64,000 nt of DNA from Vulcanimicrobiota bacterium (GTDB lineage Bacteria > Vulcanimicrobiota > Xenobia > Xenobiales > Xenobiaceae): positions 124,001 through 188,000 of the forward strand of contig CALUQR010000002.1 in the NCBI GenBank assembly GCA_944322965.1, in the 5' to 3' direction. Below, in pieces: positions 34,605 through 42,212 of this stretch. A program made the position numbers and the translations under genes. How positions within the stretch are numbered: position 1 is the first letter of the stretch; every line of letters starts with the position of its first letter. The notes below the pieces were generated by a model, which saw only the letters and a list, made by a program, of their open reading frames with translations, was not told the DNA's origin and did not search any database.

Positions 34605-37600
34605 ATGGCCTTAAATAATAGCGAAGCAACGGAACGCGTCATCTCCCGAGCTCTGGAACTCTCCCAGCGCTGGAGGCACTACTACTTAGGGGTAGAGCAT
34701 TTCTTTACGGCCGCTTGCCAATTGGATTCTAAGTTAGAGTCGGCTTTGAGCGAGGTGGGGCTCTCCCTCCAGGAGTTAGAGGAGGGGATCTTAGAGTTCG
34801 TACCCTCTTCCGACGACGGGCCCCTCTGGGATGGGACGCCTGAGACGCCGCGCTATAGGCGCTTAATGAAGACTATGGTCCCCGAAGAGGCCGAGGCCGA
34901 GCGGGCCCTGCGCGTAGAGCCTAAACACGTCTTTACCGCCATCTTGCGCGAGGGGCGCAGCGTGCCCTGCCGCTTCTTACAAGCCCACGACGTCGACCTC
35001 TTGGAATTGCGCGATATGGTGCGCGGGGTGCGGCGCAACGAAGGGGGAGGGGGTGAGAAGAAGGGTGGATTCTTCCGCAAGTCGGAGGATAAGAAACTTA
35101 CCGCCGACGGGCGCAAGTTCGCTCGCGAACATAAGCTCCTCTTAGAGTACGGGCGCGACTTAACGGAGTTGGCCCGCCAGGGGAAGATGGACCCGGTCAT
35201 CGGCCGCAACGACGAGGTGCGCCGAGTCTTACAAGTCTTGACCCGCAAGACGAAATCGAATCCGGTCTTAGTAGGTGAAGCGGGGGTGGGCAAGACGGCC
35301 GTAGCCTACGGTCTAGCCCAGCGCTTGGCGGCGGGGACGGTGCCCGACGTCTTAAAGGATCGCCATCTAGTAGAGCTCAGCCTCAGTTCTTTAGTGGCCG
35401 GAACGGGCCATCGGGGCGAATTTGAGAAGCGCTTACAGCAGGTTATTGAGGAGATCTCTAAAGACCCTACCATCATCATCTTCATAGACGAGATCCACCA
35501 GATCGTGGGCGCCGGAGGGAGCGGGGGGATGGATGCGGGCAATATCCTCAAGCCCGCCTTAGCGCGAGGGGACTTTGCGGTGATGGGCGCCACTACTACC
35601 GACGAGTACCGGCGCTATATCGAAGCCGACCCCGCTTTAGAGCGCCGCTTCCAACAGGTGATGGTCTCCGAGCCCTCCGAAGAGGACGCCTTTGAGATCT
35701 TGCGCGGCTTGCGCGAGCGCTACGAACATCACCATCACGTCCACTTTACCGACGAAGCCTTGTTGGCGGCGGTGAAGCTCTCCGTGCGCTTCTTGCCCGA
35801 CCGCAACTTGCCCGATAAGGCCATCGACCTCATCGACGAATCGGCGGCCCGCATCAAGACGAGAGGCGACTGCCAGCCCGCCCAGGGCGGCAATAAGGAG
35901 GTCACGGAAGAGGTGATCGCCGAGGTGGTGGCCGACTGGACGGGGATCCCCATCTCCCGCATCGCCAACGAAGAAGAAGCGCGCCTTTTAGATATGGAGA
36001 ACCTCTTGCGGGGGCGCGTCGTGGGCCAAGATCACGCCGTGGCCGCGGTGGCCAGTACTATCCGCGTGGTGCGCGTAGGTCTCTCTTCGCCCAACCGGCC
36101 GGGCGGGGTCTTCCTCTTCCTGGGTCCCAGCGGCGTCGGCAAGACGGAGTTGGCTAAGACTTTGGCCGAGTTCCTCTTCGGCTCCGAGCGGGAGATGATC
36201 CGCCTCGATATGTCGGAGTTCCACGATAAACACTCCGTAGCGCGCTTAATTGGCGCTCCGCCCGGATACGTAGGTTACGAAGGGGAGGGTCAGCTCACCA
36301 AAGCGGTGCGCACTAAACCCTTCTGCGTCTTGCTCTTAGACGAGGTGGAGAAGGCCCATCCCGACGTCTTCGACCTCTTTTTGCAAGTCTTCGACGACGG
36401 GCGCCTGACCGATGCTCGGGGGCGGACGGTCAACTTTACTAACGCCATCATTATTATGACCTCCAACTTGGGCTCGCGCAAAGCTCTGGAGTTGGCCTCT
36501 TCCCAAGTGGCGGCGGCCAGTAAGGCTTTAGAGGAAGCGACGGGCAACGAAGAGCTGGGGGCTCTGGCTAAGATGGAGAACCCCTTGGCGGCCATCTTAC
36601 CTACCGATCAGGGTTACGTGGGCCAATTAGACGATATGCCCGAAGTCTACCAAGCCGCCCTGCGCGGCCATTTCCGCCCCGAGTTCCTGAATCGCATCGA
36701 CGAGATTATCGTCTTTAAGACCTTAAAGCGCGACGATCTGCAGGGGATAGTCGATATTAACTTGGCTAAGAGCGTGAAGCGCATCAAAGAGAATCGCCAA
36801 GTGGACTTAAAGATTACCTCTAAGGCGGTCAGTTTTATCTTAGATAAGGGTTACCATCCCGAGTACGGAGCTAGGCCGCTCAATCGGGCGATCGATACTT
36901 GGCTGACTAGGCCCTTCGCCGAGTACGTCTTGCGCCACAAGATCCCGCCTAATACCGTAATTTGGGCCGATCTGGAAGAGGGGGGCGAGAAGCTTAAATT
37001 CTCCCTCGATAAGAGAGCGTTGGGCGATACTTATGGAGGCGACTCCTCCGAGCCTAGCCCTGCTCCTGCTCCGGCCGCGCCTCAGGCCCCAGCGCCCAAC
37101 TTGCGCAAGGCTGCTCCCGCCCCTGGGCCCGATAATTTCGGGACGGGTTATGAAGAAGGGTATGAGGAAGGGTACGACTCTGGTTATGCTTCGGGATACG
37201 AGCAAGGTTACGAAGGTTACGGGGAAGGGTACCCCCAGTACCCGCCGGAGGCTTACGCGCCGCCCGCCTATCCCCAACAGCCCGCTTATCCGCCCGCGCC
37301 CCAGCAGGGAGGGTATCCCTATCCTCCTCAAGGGGGGTATTATCCCCAGCAGCCGCCCGCCCCTCAGGCCCCGGCCGCGCCTAGACCCGGCTCTAGAACG
37401 GGCGGCTGGGCGCCAGCGGGAGGAGGGCTCGCTCCCCAGCGGCCAGGAGTACCCCGCCAAGCGGCTGGAGCCCCGCGTTCCGCTTACCCGGCGCCCGAAG
37501 GGATGCCCTCCGGATACCCGCCCCCCGCTCCCTCCGCGAGCGGCTCTTGGAGGTCCGCGCCCCCTCAGCAGCCCTACCGTCAAGGACCGCCCCCCCGCCC

Positions 37601-37694
37601 CGCCGCCCCGCCCCACCCGCTCCCGCCAGGAGCGCCCGGGCCTTTCAGTAGACGCTTGGAACAAGACGAACCAGGGGGTGAGTGGCAAGCATGA
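34605..37694 (+). CDS. ClpA/ClpC-like AAA+ unfoldase with Tyr/Gly/Pro-rich C-terminal tail
   Basis: 1029 aa. Clp N-domain at 1-135; AAA-1 with GEAGVGKT (~225) and FIDEIH (~293); AAA-2 with [12 protein letters not shown] (~506) and [10 protein letters not shown] (~575), [11 protein letters not shown] pore loop, C-terminal D2-small. No M-domain coiled coil lies between the AAA modules, as in ClpA. Odd points: the D1 pore loop reads GTGHRGEF where most have a KYRG tyrosine; the stretch before [11 protein letters not shown] is enlarged and shows no clear [IL]-G-[FL] ClpP-docking loop; residues ~810-1029 are low-complexity Tyr/Gly/Pro/Gln with repeated GYxxGY units. Overlaps the FHA gene by ATGA. 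Role in ClpP proteolysis or disaggregation is open. Confidence 0.8.
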   Translation: MALNNSEATERVISRALELSQRWRHYYLGVEHFFTAACQLDSKLESALSEVGLSLQELEEGILEFVPSSDDGPLWDGTPETPRYRRLMKTMVPEEAEAERALRVEPKHVFTAILREGRSVPCRFLQAHDVDLLELRDMVRGVRRNEGGGGEKKGGFFRKSEDKKLTADGRKFAREHKLLLEYGRDLTELARQGKMDPVIGRNDEVRRVLQVLTRKTKSNPVLVGEAGVGKTAVAYGLAQRLAAGTVPDVLKDRHLVELSLSSLVAGTGHRGEFEKRLQQVIEEISKDPTIIIFIDEIHQIVGAGGSGGMDAGNILKPALARGDFAVMGATTTDEYRRYIEADPALERRFQQVMVSEPSEEDAFEILRGLRERYEHHHHVHFTDEALLAAVKLSVRFLPDRNLPDKAIDLIDESAARIKTRGDCQPAQGGNKEVTEEVIAEVVADWTGIPISRIANEEEARLLDMENLLRGRVVGQDHAVAAVASTIRVVRVGLSSPNRPGGVFLFLGPSGVGKTELAKTLAEFLFGSEREMIRLDMSEFHDKHSVARLIGAPPGYVGYEGEGQLTKAVRTKPFCVLLLDEVEKAHPDVFDLFLQVFDDGRLTDARGRTVNFTNAIIIMTSNLGSRKALELASSQVAAASKALEEATGNEELGALAKMENPLAAILPTDQGYVGQLDDMPEVYQAALRGHFRPEFLNRIDEIIVFKTLKRDDLQGIVDINLAKSVKRIKENRQVDLKITSKAVSFILDKGYHPEYGARPLNRAIDTWLTRPFAEYVLRHKIPPNTVIWADLEEGGEKLKFSLDKRALGDTYGGDSSEPSPAPAPAAPQAPAPNLRKAAPAPGPDNFGTGYEEGYEEGYDSGYASGYEQGYEGYGEGYPQYPPEAYAPPAYPQQPAYPPAPQQGGYPYPPQGGYYPQQPPAPQAPAAPRPGSRTGGWAPAGGGLAPQRPGVPRQAAGAPRSAYPAPEGMPSGYPPPAPSASGSWRSAPPQQPYRQGPPPRPAAPPHPLPPGAPGPFSRRLEQDEPGGEWQA

Positions 37695-37978
37695 GAATCC
37701 AATTAGAAGTACTGGGAGGGCCGCTCGACGGCTATATCTTCCAGTTCAATAAACGAGTCCAGATCGGACGCGAAGGGGACGTGGCCCTAGGGGTGGACCG
37801 CTTCGTGAGCCGACACCACGCCGTCTTGGAGCCGACCGCCGGAGGGGTGATCCTCGAAGATACCGGCTCCACTAACGGCACCTTCGTCGACGGCGAACGC
37901 CTCCACGGCAGCACCACCCTGCGCAACGGCCAAGAGTTCATCGTAGGCAAAACCTGGTTGGCTATCACGTGGTCTTAG
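37691..37978 (+). CDS. FHA-domain phosphothreonine-binding protein
   Basis: 95 aa consisting of one forkhead-associated domain: VQIGRE with the Arg, VSRHHAVLE (Ser-Arg-His), STNGTFVDGERL with the Asn and the usual strand order. The ATG at 37691 overlaps the stop of the ClpA-like gene (ATGA), so the two are translationally coupled and probably work together. FHA proteins bind phosphothreonine; no Ser/Thr kinase is in the window. The stop codon lies inside a long hairpin. Confidence 0.88.
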   Translation: MRIQLEVLGGPLDGYIFQFNKRVQIGREGDVALGVDRFVSRHHAVLEPTAGGVILEDTGSTNGTFVDGERLHGSTTLRNGQEFIVGKTWLAITWS

Positions 37979-38020
37979 CGCCACTGCGGCGAAGCCGCAG
38001 GGGCGCTAGGACCACGTGAT
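37964..38020. terminator. Long nested hairpin spanning the FHA stop codon
   Basis: Outer arms 37964-37982 and ~38002-38020 pair with one mismatch or G-U; an inner perfect hairpin (CTGCGGC/GCCGCAG, 37984-38000) sits inside. The structure starts in the coding region. It abuts the repeat element at 38021. No T-run on the plus side. Confidence 0.55.
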
Positions 38021-38314
38021 ATAATTCGTAATTAGGAATGCGTAATTCGGAATTGAGATGGCGCCGGGGGGGGGCTTAGCTGGGGGGAAAATCGTAGCGG
38101 ATGTGCGGCCGGGAGCCGCTTAGTCCCGTTGGATAAACGCTCTAAAGGCCTCAATTGGGCAACAATATTACCCAAAGGACTATCTGGACGCCAACACAAA
38201 AGCGCCAAAAAGGCAGTGAAACTGCCGACGATTCTTCCATAAGTTCAGCTAATTTCGGATCTGCCAAGCCATCTACAAGAGCTCCTTAATTACGAATTAC
38301 GCATTACGAATTAG
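38021..38314. repeat. MITE-like repeat, copy 1
   Basis: ~290 bases with terminal inverted repeats of ~30 bases (left 38022-38054, right 38286-38313) built of TAATTCG/CGAATTA units such as GCGTAATTCGGAATT. The interior (for example CTCTAAAGGCCTCA, GGCAGTGAAACTGCC, GATTCTTCC, GGATCTGCCAAGCCA) recurs in copies 2 and 3. No coding capacity. Its right end supplies the stop codon of the Rpn gene. Confidence 0.7.
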
Positions 38315-39254
38315 AAGAAGGGCGGAGTTTTTGTACTTCGGACAAGGGGATGCTGACTAATTTGGCGATGAGCGTATCCTCAAAGCCTTCAGCGAGCATC
38401 TTGAGAATAACTTTAGTACGCTCTTTGAGTTCACCTTTAAGTTCTCCTCTAAGTTCACCTATGCGTTCGCCTTCGGCGCGGCCTTGGTTAATGTAAGGGA
38501 GGGTCCAGTCTTCCATTTCTGGGGTAACTACGGTCATTTTTTCTTCCTCCTTCAAACGTTCTACAACTATCTTCGCGCCCGATATTTTGCGGACAGGCAA
38601 GACGCAGGTCTCCAACCAGATTATAATCTCTTGGCGCAAATTTTCATAAGCTGGATTCTTGAGAGCGCGGAACATAACTCTCCAGAGGCGTTCCATCTCT
38701 TGAACATTGGCGGCACGCTCAAAGCGGAAGATCCAGGCGCTGATACCTTTAGCCTTATCTACCAACGACTCTTCTAGATGGCGAATGTCAATTAAATGGT
38801 ATTTGAAATCCCAAATACCGCGCTCATAAGCCAGCCTCTCGTGCTCTGATAACTCGCCATAAACGCAAGGCGCGCTCCAAGGTTTGGCCCCATTGTAGAG
38901 GACTACAGGCAAAATTTTAGGTAAAGCCAACCCTTTACTTGTTTTCTCATCCAAGGTCTGTTCTAGAAAGAGAGTGGCATATTCCAGTAACCTACAGAGC
39001 ATCTTCTTGTCGACAGTACTCTGAAATTCTAAAAGTATGGCCAAAAGGCAATGGCTCCCATCTCGCCATTTGAGTCGCCAAATAAGATCACTGCGCCTTT
39101 CCGTTTGTCCATGCTTTTGAAAAGCGGTAGGCATCAGCTTCAGAGTCGTAAAGTCTAGCTCTTGAGCTAACTCCTCAGAAATAAAATCGCGCACCAAAGA
39201 CTCAACCATATCGGCGCGGCTAAAGAACTTTTTGTAACTAGAATCGTGGCTCAC
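38304..39254 (-). CDS. Rpn-family PD-(D/E)XK nuclease / recombination-promoting protein
   Basis: 316 aa of the YhgA/RpnA-like (Transposase_31) family, which are DNA endonucleases promoting RecA-independent recombination in E. coli. Visible: N-terminal SYKKFFSRADMVESLVRDFI, catalytic Asp in RRSDLIWRL (~56), LLEFQST (E-x-Q, ~77), LPKILPVVLYNGAKPW (~110). The C-terminus has tandem GELRGELKGELKE repeats, common in this family. The final codons and TAA stop come from the repeat at 38286-38313. It looks intact. Base composition is more A/T-rich than its neighbours, consistent with recent gain. Confidence 0.85.
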   Translation of the reverse strand: MSHDSSYKKFFSRADMVESLVRDFISEELAQELDFTTLKLMPTAFQKHGQTERRSDLIWRLKWRDGSHCLLAILLEFQSTVDKKMLCRLLEYATLFLEQTLDEKTSKGLALPKILPVVLYNGAKPWSAPCVYGELSEHERLAYERGIWDFKYHLIDIRHLEESLVDKAKGISAWIFRFERAANVQEMERLWRVMFRALKNPAYENLRQEIIIWLETCVLPVRKISGAKIVVERLKEEEKMTVVTPEMEDWTLPYINQGRAEGERIGELRGELKGELKERTKVILKMLAEGFEDTLIAKLVSIPLSEVQKLRPSSNS

Positions 39255-39297
39255 GTTCCCCCCTTTTGCGTATCGAAGTTAAGTTATCGCTAGGGAG

Positions 39298-39327
39298 AGT
39301 ATACAACCGTAACCTTGTTTGTCGCAA
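39298..39327 (-). promoter_or_regulatory. Promoter for the Rpn gene
   Basis: On the minus strand TTGCGA (39327-39322), 18-base spacer, TATACT (39303-39298), 44 bases ahead of the Rpn start. Confidence 0.45.
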
Positions 39328-39335
39328 GACTAAAG

Positions 39336-39354
39336 TTGCCGCCTGCGGCGGCAA
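39336..39354. other. Short GC hairpin abutting repeat copy 2
   Basis: TTGCCGCC / GGCGGCAA perfect 8-bp stem with TGC loop, directly before the GCGTAATTCGG units of repeat copy 2. Resembles the hairpins next to the other repeat ends (37964-38020, 39851-39875). Confidence 0.6.
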
Positions 39355-39640
39355 TGCGTAATTCGGAGTGCGTAATTCGGAATTGGGGTGACACGGCTGG
39401 ATGGGAGTGAATGGCTCTAACTTTTGTTTCAGCGGTGGGATAGGAGCGAGAATGCAAGAACTTAGTTATTGGCTGGTTCCGTGGGTTGCTCGGCTAGGGT
39501 GAAAATCGTCTTGGAGTGTGCGGCGCGCCGCGATGGATGCGAAACCTCCTGCGATTCTGGCGTAAGTTCAGCTACTTTCGGATCGGCTAGGCAATTAGCA
39601 AAAGATACTTAACTTCTCATTACGAATTTCGGATTGGACT
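39353..39640. repeat. MITE-like repeat, copy 2 (diverged)
   Basis: Left end 39353-39384 carries two GCGTAATTCGGA units; right end near 39613-39635 carries CATTACGAATTTCGGATT. The interior shares GAAAATCGT, GTGTGCGGC, GCGATTCT and TAAGTTCAGCTA-TTTCGGATC with copy 1. No gene is present. Confidence 0.55.
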
Positions 39641-39907
39641 TAGCGTAGCCCGCGTGGCCCAGTTGGACAAGTATCCTAAAGGCCTCAGTCAGATGACAGA
39701 ACACAAACGAAGATCTGGACGTCAGAACAAAAGCCCCGAAAGGGCAGTGAAACTGCCAACGATTCTTCCGTCTGCCAAGTTATTCCCGGATCTGCCAAGC
39801 CACTAACAAAAGCCATTTAATTCCGAATTACGAACTTCGCATTCCGCATTGCTAGTCGCCGTCCCGGCGACTAGCTCACTCCGCATTACGCATTCCGCAT
39901 TCCGAAT
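39640..39907. repeat. MITE-like repeat, copy 3
   Basis: Shares long patches with copy 1: CCTAAAGGCCTCA, ATCTGGACG, GGGCAGTGAAACTGCC, ACGATTCTTCC, GGATCTGCCAAGCCA. Right end is a run of TTCCGAATTACGAA / GCATTCCGCATT units interrupted by the hairpin at 39851-39875. It reaches into the 3' end of the coiled-coil gene. Confidence 0.65.
39851..39875. other. Hairpin inside repeat copy 3, next to a stop codon
   Basis: Perfect 11-bp stem (39851-39861 with 39865-39875, loop TCC), immediately after the stop of the minus-strand gene at 39876. No T-run, so termination is only possible. Confidence 0.6.
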
Positions 39908-40706
39908 TGCAGTCGCCTTCGCCGTTTTGCCAGCGCAGGGTCTCCGCCTCTTTACGTTCCTCTTGGGCCAGCTTCAGTTGTTCTTGGGCGTTCTTCTCAT
40001 TCTGGTCGGCTAATTGGCGCAGATATTTAGCTTCCGCCAGATCTTTTTGCGGATCGCCTTCGTAGCCGTCTAAGACGTTCTGCCAATATTGGGACTCTTT
40101 GTCGTAGAGTTGGCTCATATGATTCTCAAAATGGCCCATATCTTGGAAGCTGAGCCCCATAATCTGGGCGTAGATATTCCACTGTAAGGCGATGCCGTTG
40201 CCGATGCGCCAACCGCCTAAAGTAGCCAGTTCTTTAGAGCGAGCTTCGTAATACTCTACCGCCTGTTTAGCGTACTGGGCCCGAGTAGCGGCGGCCTCTA
40301 ATTGCTCCGCTTTGGCCCGCATCGTCTGAGCGGCGTTCATCCCTTGCTGGGAAGCGGCCTCCCTCTTAGCGGCCGACTCTTCTAAACGGTCGGCGCTCTG
40401 GAGAGGATCGGGCTCTTCACATTCGCCGCACTCGGGAGCAATAACGCTCTCCGCCGGGGCGCTATCTTTGGCTACGCTCAGCGGGGTGCTGGCGGAACTC
40501 TCCCCTTGGGCCCTCATACTCTGGAGCTGGGAGCGCAGATCTCCCAACTCAGGCGCCGCCTCCGAGCGATCGCCCGCCTGGAAGGAGTCCCCACTAGGCG
40601 CGGCCGCCTCAGAGGAGGGAGCGTCTACCTTGAGGTTAGATCCCAGCGAACTCTTAGCGTAATTAGCATTTATAGGGCTAGCCAGATGGGGATTGATACT
40701 ATTCAT
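39876..40706 (-). CDS. Coiled-coil protein with repeat-derived C-terminus
   Basis: 276 aa. Residues 1-110 are Ser/Ala/Glu-rich and disordered; residues ~110-265 are mainly coiled coil (MRAKAEQLEAAATRAQYAKQAVEYYEAR; EKNAQEQLKLAQEERKEAETLR). No signal peptide or membrane segment. The last 11 residues, CNSECGMRNAE, are the translation of the GAATTCGGAATGCGG-type repeat unit, so the original stop was probably replaced when the repeat inserted. Function unknown. Confidence 0.6.
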   Translation of the reverse strand: MNSINPHLASPINANYAKSSLGSNLKVDAPSSEAAAPSGDSFQAGDRSEAAPELGDLRSQLQSMRAQGESSASTPLSVAKDSAPAESVIAPECGECEEPDPLQSADRLEESAAKREAASQQGMNAAQTMRAKAEQLEAAATRAQYAKQAVEYYEARSKELATLGGWRIGNGIALQWNIYAQIMGLSFQDMGHFENHMSQLYDKESQYWQNVLDGYEGDPQKDLAEAKYLRQLADQNEKNAQEQLKLAQEERKEAETLRWQNGEGDCNSECGMRNAE

Positions 40707-40804
40707 CGCTGCAACTCTCCAGAATCGAAAATCAGTTCCAACCTAATCTCTCCAGGTTATTCTAGCATGGAGCCAGAGAGGGGTCTTAGGCAAAATGTTA
40801 ACAT

Positions 40805-42130
40805 TTAGGCAGAGGCGCGCCCCTCTTGCCATTCGCGCAGATCTTGGAAGCGTCCGCGCAATAGTTGCAGATCGGAGTTGAGGGCCAGATCGAGATAGCG
40901 CCTAGCTAAGAAATCGCGGCCCAACATGAGATGGGCCTGGGCTAAGCCGTAGTGGGCTTCGGGCAACTTTTCAAAAAAGCGCAAGGCCCGCTCCCAGTAG
41001 TCGATAGCCTGGCTATAAGCGCCTAAGAGGAGCGAGCAGCGCCCCAAATAGTGGAGGGTATAAGCGTTCTCCTTATTCTCACCCAAAGCTTGCAGGAAAT
41101 ACTTCTGAGCCCCCTCGATCTCCAGGCGCTCCGCCTCCGTATAGGGCTGGCCCGGCCGATGGGCGTACTCTACCCCTCCCAGACAAGCTTCGCCCAAGTC
41201 GTAACTGAGCATAGAGAGGTCCGGATAGAGGGCGTAAGCCTCCTCTAGTTCCCTCCTAGCGGCCGCAATGATCTCTAGACGCCGCTCGCCCTCTAAGCCC
41301 CAAGCGCGCTGCAATTTCCTACTGCCGCGCCCCGCCTTATTACTAGCCTCCGCTTTGGCCCAAACCCCCACTTTAGGCGTCTCCTCCTTAGGGGCGGGCG
41401 CCTCCGTCTGACTGGGATCTTCCGTGGGGTTAGGCTCCTTCGTCTGGTTAGGCTCCTCCGTTGGGGTAGGTTCCTCCTCAGAGGGAGCGGGTACGGCCGT
41501 TTCCGGTGTCATGGAGGAAACCTCGGGAGAGTTAGGGGCGCTCTCCAGGGCAGAACTCTCTTCAGGGGGGGGAGTCTCTTCAGAAAGGGCGGGCGCTTCC
41601 GGAGGAACTGGCGGCTCTTCAGGGGCGGGGGGTAACTCTAAGGCGCAGAGTTTGCGCTCTAGGGCGGCCGCCAGGCGGTTTAGAACTTGGGGAGAGACGG
41701 TCAGATCGAAGCGTCCTTTAGAGGGAAAGAGGAGCTTTAAGGCGGGTTCTATCTCTTCTTGGAGGAGGTAGAAGAGGACTTGGACGCTAGGGGCCGCCTG
41801 GTTCTCTGGGGAGAGCTTTAAGAGCTCTTCTAAATAACTCTGGGCGGTCTGGTAATCTCCCTCATCGGCGGCCGCTAAGCTTAAAAAGAGGTAGCTAGCC
41901 GGATTCTTAGGATCTAAAGCTTGGGCCTTTTTTAAGCTTTCCAGGGCGCGGGCGGGTTGAGCGGCCTCTAAGTAGGCGTAACCTATCTGCAGCCATTCGC
42001 GGCAGTTTTGGGCCGCTTGGGCGGCCTCTTCCAGGAGTTGGGTAAATTTTGTCTCTTGAGAGGCTTCTAGCTCTAAAGTGGAGTAGAGGAGCTTTTGAGC
42101 CTGGTCACTATATTTAAAGGCTTTGGACAT
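40805..42130 (-). CDS. TPR protein with Pro/Glu/Thr-rich linker
   Basis: 441 aa. N-terminal TPR units at ~10-150 (CREWLQIGYAYLEAAQPARALESL; ASYLFLSLAAADEGDYQTAQSYLEEL), an acidic Pro/Glu/Thr linker at ~170-260 with TEEPNQTKEPNPTEDP-like repeats, and C-terminal TPR units at ~285-430 (YTLHYLGRCSLLLGAYSQAIDYWERAL). Cytoplasmic scaffold by appearance. Its ATG (42130) lies in the upstream region of dsbD on the other strand. Confidence 0.75.
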   Translation of the reverse strand: MSKAFKYSDQAQKLLYSTLELEASQETKFTQLLEEAAQAAQNCREWLQIGYAYLEAAQPARALESLKKAQALDPKNPASYLFLSLAAADEGDYQTAQSYLEELLKLSPENQAAPSVQVLFYLLQEEIEPALKLLFPSKGRFDLTVSPQVLNRLAAALERKLCALELPPAPEEPPVPPEAPALSEETPPPEESSALESAPNSPEVSSMTPETAVPAPSEEEPTPTEEPNQTKEPNPTEDPSQTEAPAPKEETPKVGVWAKAEASNKAGRGSRKLQRAWGLEGERRLEIIAAARRELEEAYALYPDLSMLSYDLGEACLGGVEYAHRPGQPYTEAERLEIEGAQKYFLQALGENKENAYTLHYLGRCSLLLGAYSQAIDYWERALRFFEKLPEAHYGLAQAHLMLGRDFLARRYLDLALNSDLQLLRGRFQDLREWQEGRASA

Positions 42131-42212
42131 AGCGCCCCGCCCTTTCGGGCGGGGCGGGCTGAGAACCTGCCCTCCTAGGGGAGAGGCGGAGGCGGCCAGA
42201 GAGGAGCGGACG

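Noticed and set aside
34605-37694. ClpB-type disaggregase or ClpV of a type VI system
   Set aside because: No M-domain coiled coil between the ATPase modules, and no other T6SS genes are present.
38304-39254. Intact transposon carrying a transposase
   Set aside because: The gene belongs to the Rpn nuclease family often labelled transposase; no DDE or HUH motifs and no clear insertion-sequence ends match it.
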